64,000 nucleotides of DNA, taken from contig CM076144.1 in assembly GCA_038025085.1 (NCBI GenBank), positions 41,141,001 through 41,205,000 of the forward strand, in the 5' to 3' direction. This document shows, piece after piece, positions 54,724 to 64,000 of this stretch. Position numbers and translations under genes: made by a program. This stretch comes from Tetragonia tetragonoides. Lineage: Eukaryota > Streptophyta > Magnoliopsida > Caryophyllales > Aizoaceae. The stretch's first letter is position 1; the number at the start of each line of letters is the position of its first letter. A model generated the notes under the pieces. It worked only from the letters and a program-made list of their open reading frames with translations, did not search any database and was not told the DNA's origin.

Positions 54724-54929
54724 GTAATCGAAACCCAAAAATATCCCCAAAAAAATCCAAAAATCCCAAAAAACGAAAACCCTAGATCTAGATTGGTTTA
54801 AATTTGGGCATAGTGAAACCCAAAAAAAAATAAAAAATAGTCGGCGCGTGAATTCCGCGCGCACGTGGATCTCACTCGCCGAGTGGCCGCAACTTAAGAC
54901 GGCCGCATTCAAGTTTTTACCTTATAGAT

Positions 54930-55298
54930 TTAAGTCATTTAACGTATAGTCTCTCCGTTCCTAAATCATCTACCCTCTAAAAATTATTATTTGCAACCAA
55001 ACTCGAACATAGAAAAAGAAAGAAAAAAAGAACTAGAGTACTACTTTTGGTCTTTTGGATCTGAGTCATCTGAGAAGGCAACCGGACTTGGAACCAAACT
55101 GTTTTAATGGTTGGGGTATATAAAAAACCAACACCCCTTGAGTTGACACAGTGACTCACTGAGCCATCTATGATCTGCCTGATCAACCTGAGTTAAGAAC
55201 ATAGAGCACTAGGTCAACAATCAAATCAACTAAAGCAAAATCACAATCACAATCACAATCAACGATTTCAATCTCAATTAGATAGAAAGAGAGAAGAA
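54930..55298 (+). promoter_or_regulatory. TRAPPC8 upstream region and 5' UTR
   Basis: The 200 bp before the ATG at 55299 include CACAATCACAATCACAATCA repeats (55240-55260) and a purine-rich AGAAAGAGAGAAGAA just before the start. A CTCTCCGTTCCTAAATC sequence at 54950 resembles one end of a Stowaway MITE, without a partner. No clear TATA box. Confidence 0.4.
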
Positions 55299-58200
55299 AT
55301 GGCGGATCCAGCGAATACGATGCTAGGGAAGATGTTAATGGAGGAGATTACGCCGGTGGTGATGGTGCTTTGTACTCCTCGAGTTGAAGAAGCTTGTCAG
55401 AAGAATGGTCTTAGTTTTGTTGATGTTCTCTCTCCTTTTTCGGTTTTCGACAATATCGACGGTACACTTTTCTCTTTCTCTCTCTGGATTAATTTGCTTA
55501 ACATTTGGTAGTGCAAATGCATATTTTGCAATGCCATGGTTTTAGGAACTTTGCTGCGAATTTGAATGGAATGTTACTTTGAATTAGAACTTTGACTCTC
55601 TGAGTTTTTTGTGTATTGGTTGAGAGGTTTTCAATTTGAAGTTGTTTTTTTTTAGATAAGAGAAAATTTTATTAATCAATTTGAAGTTGTAATGTGTGGG
55701 ATTTGTCATTAATGGGCGCACAATGGGGTTGCTTTGGAATTTTGATGTGCTTAATTAGGATTTGATAGGGCGATAATTGCTGAAATGAATGAACTTTTTG
55801 GGGCACATTTATTTGTCATGACTCATGAGGCTTTGTGTTTATACTTTGACTAATCTTTTAGTATGGAACTTAGACTTTATACATTGGATTTGGAGCCATG
55901 ACGTACCTTGCCATTGGCGGAATGGTCGATGCCATGTCTAGCATCAAAAGTTTCTTGAGAGGACAGTTTATTTGTGGCTGTTTCATCCGAGAAAATCTTA
56001 GGTTGACAGGTATACATCACTAGACAGATAAGAATCTAATCTATTAGGTAGAGCATTGTAGATAGTTAGTAGAAGGAAAATGCAAGCTTTAGGTGGGAGA
56101 AGTAAAACAACATGCAAACAATAGATGGCTTAGTTTATGATAAGAATTGCAGAAAGCACAAGAAAGTTCCGGGTAGGCAGGAACGTTAGGTGAAGCTTGG
56201 TGAGGATGCAATTGTCACAGTTTTTTTCCAAGAAAAGAGAGGAGCGCAAGGTGGAAAAACATTATTGTAGAGGGAATTTCACACATTAATGAGACAGATT
56301 TGGACAGGAGGAATTGTAGGTATTGGCTTCTAGATACAGTTTATCTTTATGGCTTTATGCTGAATTTTGTAACTAGTAGCAAATTCAAACTGTTGATAAG
56401 TACCTTACTGAAGGAGTCACCAATTTGAAAGTGGAAAGCCAGAAAGGCATTGCGCACATGTGGTGAATTTAGCAAATGGCAAGTCAACAAACAAAGATTG
56501 GATGTTTCATATATCTGCTTGAGCATAAGATTTATGGCCTCAGATTAATAGAGCTCAATATATCACAAATGCGTAGGAATTGGGTTCAATTTTGAACCAA
56601 TGGGTATGAACAGATAGGTCTTGATATGCCATGGTGATTGGTGGAGTGGCTTTGCAAGGTAAAGAACGCTAGAAGAGATTATGGGATGTGTGCTAGCATC
56701 ACCTTACCAAAAGGACATTGATGATAAGAGGGAAGCACATTGTGATGAATGGAGACTGTATGTTGCATTTTTTCCAATAATTTGGAATAAGGTCTTCGAA
56801 TCATCCTAAGTAGAAAGTTCGATGCAATTGTCCAATAACTCGTTAAGAGATGAAGTGGGGCTTGAACTTATACTGCATGCACAGTAAGTGGATGTTGAGG
56901 GAATGTATAGAAAGTTTGGGTGACTTAAAGGCTAGAAATAGTCACCAAAATTTCCCCTGAGGATAGTTATATGGGTGTGATAGTATCTTTTGGGAAGAAT
57001 TTGATACAAGTGGTGTCGTCGTAAGCTGAAATAGTGAAGGTCAAATTTATGAAGTTAAATATTGTTACATGAGGAAGGAAAGTTTGCTTGGGCGAAATGC
57101 AACTATATGATTCTTAATTTCTTATCAATTGAAACTTTATTTGATGCCAAAATCATGCTGATAAAGAAAAGGGTACTATTGAACTTTGGTAATCACACTC
57201 AACAATAAGGATTTAGTACGCGTGTGAATCGTGTGAACACATTTGGCTACTTTATAGAAGTTCTCGTCATCTTTGGTCTAATTTGAATTTCCCAAATGCC
57301 ACATCGTACATGGCTCCAAGATCAAACTTGAGTATTATAGTTGAAAAGGAGTCTGTAACTAGCCATGTTTAGGTGGTGGTGGACAGTTATATGATATTCA
57401 ATAATTCTAAAATATCTAATAGGCTTCTCAACGAGAAAAGTACTTGAATCCCCATGGATTAAACAATTGTGGATGTTCAATCTCCTCTAGTCCAACACAC
57501 AGGTAAGGACTAGCCATATGACATGAGTACTGAGATTGAGTGTTGGTACAATAGTTTGTGTGATTAAGTGGTTGTGGAACTAGGCCGGGAGGGAGGGAGC
57601 ATTACAAAGTCTGTGGGAGTGGTGTCAGGCTTGGGGACAGAGAAGAAAGTCTTTTTTATCACCTTTATGTCCCTGTACTCCACGTTTCTTGTAACATGGT
57701 TGATATTAGGTCATAGCTAGTAGTTGTGAAGCTGTGTTATGTGATTTTGCATTTTTATGATGGCTAGATTTCTGTGATAAAAAGATATTAATGAGGTGAT
57801 TGGCTAATTTTAGCCTCAGGAGTGCCTTTCTTTGCTAGTAGAGTAGTAGCTACCGAACAGAGTAAAAAATGTAAAATTTCTGATAAAGCCGCAATGTGGA
57901 ATTTGTGGTATTACTATGATGTCTAAAATGTAGGATAAAAAGATGTTCGTTAAGCAATTCACTTAAACGCAGCCTCCGAAGTGCCCTTGTTTCGGTAGTT
58001 AGTAGCTATGATGCTCGGACTCGGGTACGGGGGTCGGACTCGGATACGGATCCAAGGGTCTGACACTCAAAAATCTAATTTTGAAGATACGGGGACTCGT
58101 TTTATAAGTGTCCAAATCTGAGATATGGACACGGGGATATGGCAATTTAGGGGCACAATTTTTTTTAAAGTAACGAAACCAGTAAATGTTTGAGTCTGTA

Positions 58201-58452
58201 CTCTGTAGTTTAATAAAGGAAAATAATGTTTTTGACTTCAGTATTGAGAAAAGTAAGAGGCAGAAGGTGGAGTGAAGGAATGGCCAATGGTAGGGCAACT
58301 TTTTGGGAATTATAATATAATAAAGGCACCATTAATAAAAGATATAGTACAACTGTAAAGTACAGCTGTCCTTTACATTTCAAAAGCACGTTAAAGTAAA
58401 ACAACTTTTCAGTTTTCACTTTTTCAGATTTCTTCTCTCTTCGTCTCCCTCG

Positions 58453-58486
<34 letters not shown>

Positions 58487-61400
58487 TCATATTCGTGCTC
58501 CTGCTGCTTTCTCCATCGCCTCTCTCTCTCTCTCTCTCACAGACAAAGCCAGCCGTGTCCAAGATTTCCCAGTCGCGTCGGACCCATATCCCGTGTCGGC
58601 ACCCGCGTCGTGTCGTGTCGACACGGGTATGGCAGGCCAATGTGCCGAGTCCGAGCTTCATAGGTTAGTAGAACAGACTAGAGAAGTTTGAAATATCAAT
58701 ATCAACATTACCCTAGTGCTTGGGGGGTCGGTTGTATTGAGAGTCTCATAGAGAGGCGTTTCCGTTTGACCCGAGATTTGAAGTGCGACAACCATCGGCA
58801 ATTTCATAATAAATAAAAAGTGCCAATAATTTTATGAGCCATTTTGCTTTAGTCCATTATATTCCGAAGCCAAAAAGTAGTTAAGCTGTTGGCTCCACTG
58901 GAAATGGTGGACACAGAAGTTTGAAATATATGATAGAGAAATAGCTTATGGCATTGCTTGAAATGTTATGATGGTATTATCATTGTTTTCTTGTTTTTAT
59001 ACTTCATTTAGCTTAGGTTTTGTGTAATTATGGCACTTTTATCTAAAGAACTATTTTACTATTATCTGGTTTGTCTGTTCTTTTACAGTGCCTGTACGAA
59101 CAGCAAGTGATCTGCCATACAGGCTTCAAAAGTTCAAGTTACGATTATTTTATGCTTCTGATGTACGGAAGCCAGAGTTTGAGGTACACTTGCATTTTAC
59201 TTATCATGTTCACTCTAAAGATGTGAAGGGGAAAGTAAAAATATTTTAACGTTGGAAAACATCAGTATTTGAGAGGAGAGTGTTGACTTTTGAAAGGGCA
59301 TCTAAATGGAAGTGACTGTTTTATCGGCCATATCGACTGTATCAATTGCTTTTACTTTCTTGGCCCATGGTCATCGACTGTTTATTGCTATCTGTCGGAT
59401 GCGACCAAGAAATTTGACACCCCATTATATATCAGATTTCACGAACCAGCTAGGTCAAAAGCTGATAAATATCAGCCTATATCTGGTAGTGGAAGGAACC
59501 AGCTGAGGCTGTCAGTTTGTCGTCCATCTGTGCGTCAACCAAACTTTGGCTCTTATGATGGAAGCTCCTACTATTGCTGTTGGTAGAATACTGACAGAAG
59601 GGAAGTAATAGTTAAGACTGTAGGACTTCAGTTAGAATGTGAATTGGTTTGAAATTTACAAGCGTCTGTGGATGTCCTATTCTTTATTGTTTGAACTACG
59701 TATTCAATAATCCCCTAAATTTTGAGCTGTCATTAGGTTCCACCTTGTCTGTTATAGTATTTTCTAAAATTGGTATCTCAGGTAACAGTGAAATTGACGA
59801 TGACGTAGCTCACCGCGTCAGGGCAGGGTAGCAAAAATGGAGAAGTGCATCAGGTGTTCTTTGCGACAACAAGATACCACTCAAATTAAAAGGAAAATTT
59901 TATCGCATGGCTATTAGGCCATCTATGCTTTATGGTGCTTAGTGTTGGCAGATTAGACAGGCTCATGTTCATAAAATGAGGGTGGCTGAGATGAGGATGC
60001 TTCGTTGGATGTGCAACCTAACTAGGCTAGATAAGGTCAAGAACGAGGTGGTTCGTGTCAAGGTTGGGGTGTCAGATATTGAGAGTAAGATGCGGGAAAC
60101 GAGACTCAGGTGGTTTGGACATGTCGTGAGGAGACATCGAGACGCTCCGGTGAGGAGGTGCCAGAAGATTATACTTAGGGACTGTAAGAGAAGAAGAGGG
60201 AGGCCTGAAAAGAATTGGGGAGAGGTGATTAAGAAGGATTTGGCCCTCGTGGAGCTTACCGAGGATCTGACCCTTAATAGGAAACTTTGGTGTAGTAGGA
60301 TCCACATAGATGATACTACATAGAGGGTATAGGCATGTGGGGCTTTTCTGAGATTTATTTTTATTTTTATTTTCTTTATTTATTTTATTGTTATTTTTAT
60401 TTTTTAATTTTTTATTTAGTTATTTAGTTATTTTTTTATTATTATTATCTTTATTATTATTATTATTAATACTTCTTCTTGCATTCATTTGTTTTAACAT
60501 CTACCCTTTTCGACTGTTTTCTACTAATTTCAAAAAGGTCTTTCGGATGCAGCCTCCCTACTAGGCGACTAGTTAGGGGTAAGGCTGCGTACTTCTGGAG
60601 ACCCCGCCCTCGGCGGGACATCTACTGGGTTGTTGTTGTTGTTGTTGTTGGTATCTCAGTGAAGGTCAATAGGCGTAAAGTGAAATATTGGAAATTTGCG
60701 AGGAACTACCTTATTATCAAAAAAGTTTGTGAGATAGTACCTTATTTAAAAAAGGTTGTCTGTAACTACGTTTTACCCATGTTTTGATTGCTGGGTCATA
60801 TCGAAGCCAGTTTTCCGGTCAATTTTTTTTGTAAAGACCAGTTATACCCCCCCTGACTATCGCGTCCCCACCCCTGCTTAAACCATCCTCTTCTGAAGTC
60901 AACTTATCTGATTCATCAGCCCCAAATCCATCAATCTCAACCGCATTTGTTCTACAACTTTGCTTTTTAGAACTTTTTTTTGCCTTATCTTGGGTGGTTT
61001 AAGTGGCACGCGACGGGGGTATAACCGGTTTTTACAAAAAAAATTGACCGAAAGGCTTGGGTATGATCCGACAACCAAAATACGGGTAAAAGGTAGTTAC
61101 AAACAACCTTTTTTAAATAAGGTACTATCTCACAAACGGTTTTGCTAATAAGGTAGTTCCTTGCAAATTTTTCTGAAATTTTTGACTTGCTTTAAAAGCA
61201 ACTTTGAATGTCGGCCCGGATGGTTTTTTTTGGGGCAATGGCGGTTGTCCGATACAGTGAGGGAAGATGCCTCTGAGAGGTCTCTACACCATAGGAGCAA
61301 CTGGTATAAGGGTTTTGGCCTTATTACCAAGCTGTGTTGATGCTTGGTAATGGTAAATTGGTAATGGGCCAGGCTGGAGTTCAAGAGCCTGCCATCAATT

Positions 61401-63396
61401 TAGATGTAGGATAAGTCTGATCAAGAAATCTTGTGGAGTTTGGGAACTCTGTATTCCTCACCTGCTTGCAAGAAAAACCGTTGATTATATAAAAAGTTAA
61501 AACAAGGTGGTTTTTGATTTAAAGGTTAAATTGACAAAAGAACAACCTTGTTTTTCAATTTTTTTATTTATGTTTAAGCACGGGTGTGTAGATCAACTTC
61601 TAAAAATATTCTTTTTCAACCGTCCACCTTATATCATACAAATATCTATTTTAGGCCCTGATTCATAATAAAATAAGTACCATGAAAGGTGTATTTTGTC
61701 CATAATGCTTTCGGACTTTCTACATCAACCAATCGTACTAAATTTGGCAATTTGTTACTATCCATATGTTTAATGTAAACATGGCAAAACCCGACTCAAC
61801 TGCCCCGATATTGAACCCGCTGACAGCCGATAGTCTATTGAAATTTATTACCCGGAACCAACCTGATGCTCGACTTGACCCAAACCCGATAACACTTGAT
61901 CCGAAGTCGAAATGAACTCGAACCGAAACTTAACCGAATATATCCATCTCATAACGACTTAATGTCCAAAATGACTAAAAAATGATCAAGCAAACAGTAA
62001 TTTTTTAGATAACATGGGTGTCCAAGCAATTAATCCCATGGGCCCTGAAGTTCACGACCAGGAAAACCTCCAGTGGCCCTGAGATGACTCGGACTTGGGA
62101 CCTCTGGAATAGATCTCAGAGGTCAACTGAGCTACCCCCTTATTTTTGTCTCTATGTTTGAAACGTGAATTAAACCTGACTTGATTCGGCTTGAGTATTT
62201 GTTAAACCCGACCAGAACATTCTTTTACCCGGAATCCTTAACAACCTGAATCTGAAATGACCAACCCAAAACCGCCCTGCCCCGCCTATTTGCCACCTCT
62301 AGTTTAATGATCCATGTGGTTTTTGATCTGGCCATCTTTAATCCCAGAAATCAGAAATTCATTCCGGTGGTGAGTAGACTACTAGGTTACGTAGGAATTA
62401 AGCTTGGATTGTCTGCTGATTATTTATGAGCATAACTTTTTTTTTTCTTAGATAAGAAAAAATTTATTAATCAAAAGTTAAGAATACTAAAAGGTAAAGG
62501 AGGATGAGGCATCCTCAATAACAAAAAATAAGTAACTATACATCTCGCCAATGGCGCTGTACTATAGTGAGCGGGACACCCTTAAAGGCCCCCGCCGCCT
62601 TAGCCCAAAGAGAAGCCAAGTAAACTATGTGATCCCAGATATTATCAATAGTCTTCCTAGCCTCGGAAAAGATCCTCGAGTTCCTCTCCAACCAAATGCA
62701 CTAAAGTATAGCCATGCAAGCACACCTCCACAACAAGCGCCCCTCCTTGTTTCTCCTCATCGCAGCAAACTGTAATTGCAAGAAACCGCCCACTGTGGCT
62801 GGGCACAGAAAACTCTCCACACAGCAACCTGTCCCATAAACTCCTTGCGAAATCACATAGCACAAACAAATGCAAGCAATTCTCCTCACTATGACGACAC
62901 ATCACGCAAAACCCCGGTAAAAGTGACCGCTGCAGCATGTCATACGTGTTCACCCTACCTAGTACCAAAGTCCACGCAAGAGCACGTACCTTCAATGGAA
63001 CCTTAGACTTCCAAATAACATAAATGATTTAGATGTATTTGTTAAGAATCACTGAGGGCATAGCGTACAGATGTATTTAGTGATCAGGTGTCTGCTTTTT
63101 GTTGCCTGGGCCATTCCAAGGTTCTGATCTTGGCACCAAAGACGTTTTGTGGGTTTGTGTGAACTCTTGGTCTTGGTACATCGTACATGGGGTTGGTATC
63201 AAATATTTGATTGAGTTGACTTTTAAACCTTTTAAATGATTATTACTTTAATTGTTTTGAGGCTACCAGTTCCTGAATGTGATGATGTTCAACTAGGCAG
63301 GAAAAGCACGGTTGAACAAAGTGGTTACAGAAGCTGCAGACAAGGAGAATTCTGACAATTGTTTGAAGCTACATGACAAGGAAAATATCGTTACAA
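55299..63396 (+). CDS. TRAPPC8: TRAPP complex subunit 8-like (TRAPPC8/Trs85), first three exons, partial
   Basis: Exon 1 55299-55461, exon 2 59089-59183 and exon 3 63297-63396, joined by GT-AG introns with matching phases (1, 0, 1). The first 119 residues start [20 protein letters not shown] and continue [20 protein letters not shown], then [20 protein letters not shown] and [11 protein letters not shown]. These are the conserved N-terminus of plant TRAPPC8. The family is a large (over 1200 residues) subunit of the TRAPPIII tether, which acts as exchange factor for Rab1/RAB-D at Golgi and autophagosome membranes. Exon 1 starts at the first ATG after a purine-rich leader. Introns of 3.6 and 4.1 kb hold several transposons. 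The gene continues beyond the window. It is divergently arranged with DExH1, 8 kb apart, so a shared promoter is unlikely. Confidence 0.88.
55646..55675 (-). mobile_element. 30-bp LINE micro-insertion with 15-bp target duplication
   Basis: In TRAPPC8 intron 1 a T-run followed by AGATAAGAGAAAATTTTATT is flanked by a perfect duplication TCAATTTGAAGTTGT (55631-55645, 55676-55690). The insert equals the last ~20 bases plus poly(A) of the LINE family seen at 33075, 43493 and 62437, inserted on the minus strand. Confidence 0.85.
55691..57990 (+). other. TRAPPC8 intron 1, remaining part
   Basis: About 2.3 kb of intron with no long ORF. I recognise no bounded transposon here; some of it reads like old, decayed repeat DNA. 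Confidence 0.45.
58006..58663. mobile_element. hAT non-autonomous element, CGGACTCGG family, copy 2
   Basis: 658 bp in TRAPPC8 intron 1, with ends CTATGATGCTCGGACTCGG / CCGAGTCCGAGCTTCATAG and a perfect 8-bp duplication GTTAGTAG (57998-58005, 58664-58671). It contains (CT)n tracts at 58453-58484 and 58517-58540 and the GTGTCGTGTCGACACGGGTA block shared with the copy at 34850. Confidence 0.9.
59781..60647 (+). mobile_element. 5'-truncated RTE-type LINE with (TTG)n tail
   Basis: 867 bp in TRAPPC8 intron 2, with a 12-bp duplication TTGGTATCTCAG (59769-59780, 60648-60659). It encodes the C-terminal end of an RTE/BovB-like ORF2: [48 protein letters not shown] and [17 protein letters not shown], with a stop just after IHIDDTT. 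Two tryptophan/glutamate positions have become TAG (about 59829 and 59940), so it is dead. It ends in TTG repeats rather than poly(A), as is usual for RTE elements. Confidence 0.9.
60690..61173. mobile_element. MULE-like foldback element in TRAPPC8 intron 2
   Basis: 484 bp with inverted arms of about 160 bp (GGAAATTTGCGAGGAACTAC; complementary GAAAAATTTGCAAGGAACTA). The arms share AGATAGTACCTTATTTAAAA and GGTCAATTTTTTTTGTAAA. The 9-bp flanks TGAAATATT (60681-60689) and TGAAATTTT (61174-61182) have one mismatch. The centre is CT-rich and non-coding. Confidence 0.78.
61776..62301. mobile_element. hAT-like MITE rich in AACCCGA repeats, copy 2, with nested SINE
   Basis: Ends TAAACATGGCAAAACCCG and TTTGCCACCTCTA, flanked by a perfect 8-bp duplication GTTTAATG (61768-61775, 62302-62309). 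ACCCGA/CCTGA repeats fill both arms. The tRNA-type SINE at about 62003-62142 was inserted into it. Confidence 0.88.
62003..62142 (-). mobile_element. tRNA-derived SINE, copy 2
   Basis: On the minus strand it starts AAGGGGGTAGCTCAGTTGAC, a good A box, followed by GGTCCCAAGTCCGAGTC at B-box position. Its body matches the copy at 34569-34716 (GGCCACTGGAGGTTTTC versus GGCCACGGGAGGTTTTC). The A-rich end is at the left. No clear target duplication. Confidence 0.75.
62437..63019 (-). mobile_element. 5'-truncated LINE with zf-RVT domain, in TRAPPC8 intron 2
   Basis: Minus-strand ORF2 3' part. [20 protein letters not shown] starts near 63016, followed by the zf-RVT ligands in [18 protein letters not shown]. 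Then come a frameshift, a TAG in place of tryptophan (near 62702) and the tail WAKAAG, ending in the shared 3' UTR and a T-run (poly(A)) at 62437. It is the longest copy of the LINE family in the window. The target duplication is not clear. Confidence 0.85.
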
Positions 63397-63731
63397 GTAA
63401 GTTCCTGCTCTTCTAACGTGTCTGTTATCTGATATGAAGATAAGATTGGTATGATTTTAAATCTCAATACCAGAGGCATGAAGTATTTGTTGAAAAAAGA
63501 GAGAATTAAATAAACCTAAGGCATGTGGAAATCTCTTTCTTCCCCTTTATGAAATATTGAAATATACATTAAAGTGTTGGGATCACAATAGGGGAGCGTG
63601 GGCTAGCAAATAAAATTTCCTGTACATATCTAATATGATGGGTATTATGCATATTCTTTCTGATATTTTGATGGGCGACGCTGTTCTCTTTTTGTTATCT
63701 CAATTTGTTTATAGTTGGTTTGCCGTACTTA

Positions 63732-64000
63732 GGGCCCGTTTGGCCTAGCTCCCACAAATTCAACTTCTCCTCCCAAATTTGTTCTTGTTCACCCCCTTTT
63801 ATCCACTCCCCCTCCATTTCCAACTTCTAAGAAGTTAAAATAATGCTAGAAGTGGAAGGAGAAGGAGAAGCTACAATTTGTAACTTCTCCTTGTAGTCCG
63901 ATTGTAGCTTTATTTCAACTTCTTAGAAGTTGGAAATGGAGGGGGGGAGTGGATAAAAAGGGGGTGAGTAAGAACAAATTTGGGAGGAGAAGTTGGTAGA
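63732..64000. mobile_element. Tourist-like foldback MITE, cut by the window edge
   Basis: Starts GGGCCCGTTTGGCCTAGCTC after TTA (63729-63731). The first ~105 bp and the last ~95 bp before the edge are reverse complements (TTCTCCTCCCAAATTTGTTC and GAACAAATTTGGGAGGAGAA), so only about 25 bp of the right end is missing. Confidence 0.82.

Noticed and set aside
54358..54801. 147-codon Pro/Ser-rich ORF
   Set aside because: Two overlapping frames are equally open because of C-rich tandem repeats; no domain, splice or promoter evidence. Kept only as a repeat.
62003..62142. tRNA gene
   Set aside because: A and B box-like sequences are present, but the body does not close into a cloverleaf, and a related copy at 34569 has a target duplication; it is a SINE.

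Overview
The window is nuclear DNA of a flowering plant, almost certainly a eudicot. The evidence is intron-rich plant genes (a Dof transcription factor, a DExH1-type RNA helicase, the start of a TRAPPC8 gene) with normal GT-AG junctions, set in a dense layer of plant transposons: Copia, LINE, RTE, tRNA-type SINE, hAT, CACTA, MULE, Tourist, Stowaway and Helitron. I cannot name the species.

Layout. 1-957 is the start of a LINE ORF1 on the minus strand. 1446-2069 holds two Tourist-like MITEs. 2350-11971 is a full-length Copia element with paired LTRs and a perfect ATTTA target duplication. It is split by a hAT-type element (7223-11232), which holds a CACTA-type element (7337-10848), which carries a broken exon of a plant HMG-CoA synthase gene. 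11977-18300 is a gene-free mosaic of MITEs, hAT elements, a truncated LINE, tandem repeats and an (ATT)n microsatellite. A single-exon Dof gene lies at 18350-19300 (minus). 19301-23800 is non-coding with a Stowaway, a hAT and a Tourist MITE.

From 23804 to 47324 (minus) lies one intact gene. I could join 16 exons into an uninterrupted 1004-residue DExH1-like helicase. Its introns are full of insertions. Intron 6 alone is 10.4 kb and holds a decayed Copia element flanked by inverted LTR-like sequences, a second LTR-like unit with a 68-bp-arm hairpin, LINE and SINE insertions and a hAT element. Intron 10 holds a MULE carrying a receptor-kinase ectodomain fragment.

47325-55298 is the intergenic space between the divergent DExH1 and TRAPPC8 genes. 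It contains a hAT copy, a probable 3.1-kb Helitron, a 513-bp tandem array and a CT/proline-rich stretch. From 55299 on the plus strand, the first three exons of TRAPPC8 are visible with two TE-loaded introns (hAT, RTE LINE, MULE-like foldback, hAT plus SINE, LINE). The gene runs off the right edge, where another Tourist-like foldback is cut.

No CRISPR array, rRNA gene, functional tRNA gene or prokaryotic system was seen. The most unusual content is the Russian-doll nest with a captured HMGS exon, the MULE with a captured receptor-kinase exon, LINE insertions only 20-30 bp long with complete 15-bp target duplications, and the inverted-LTR Copia locus inside a functional-looking gene.
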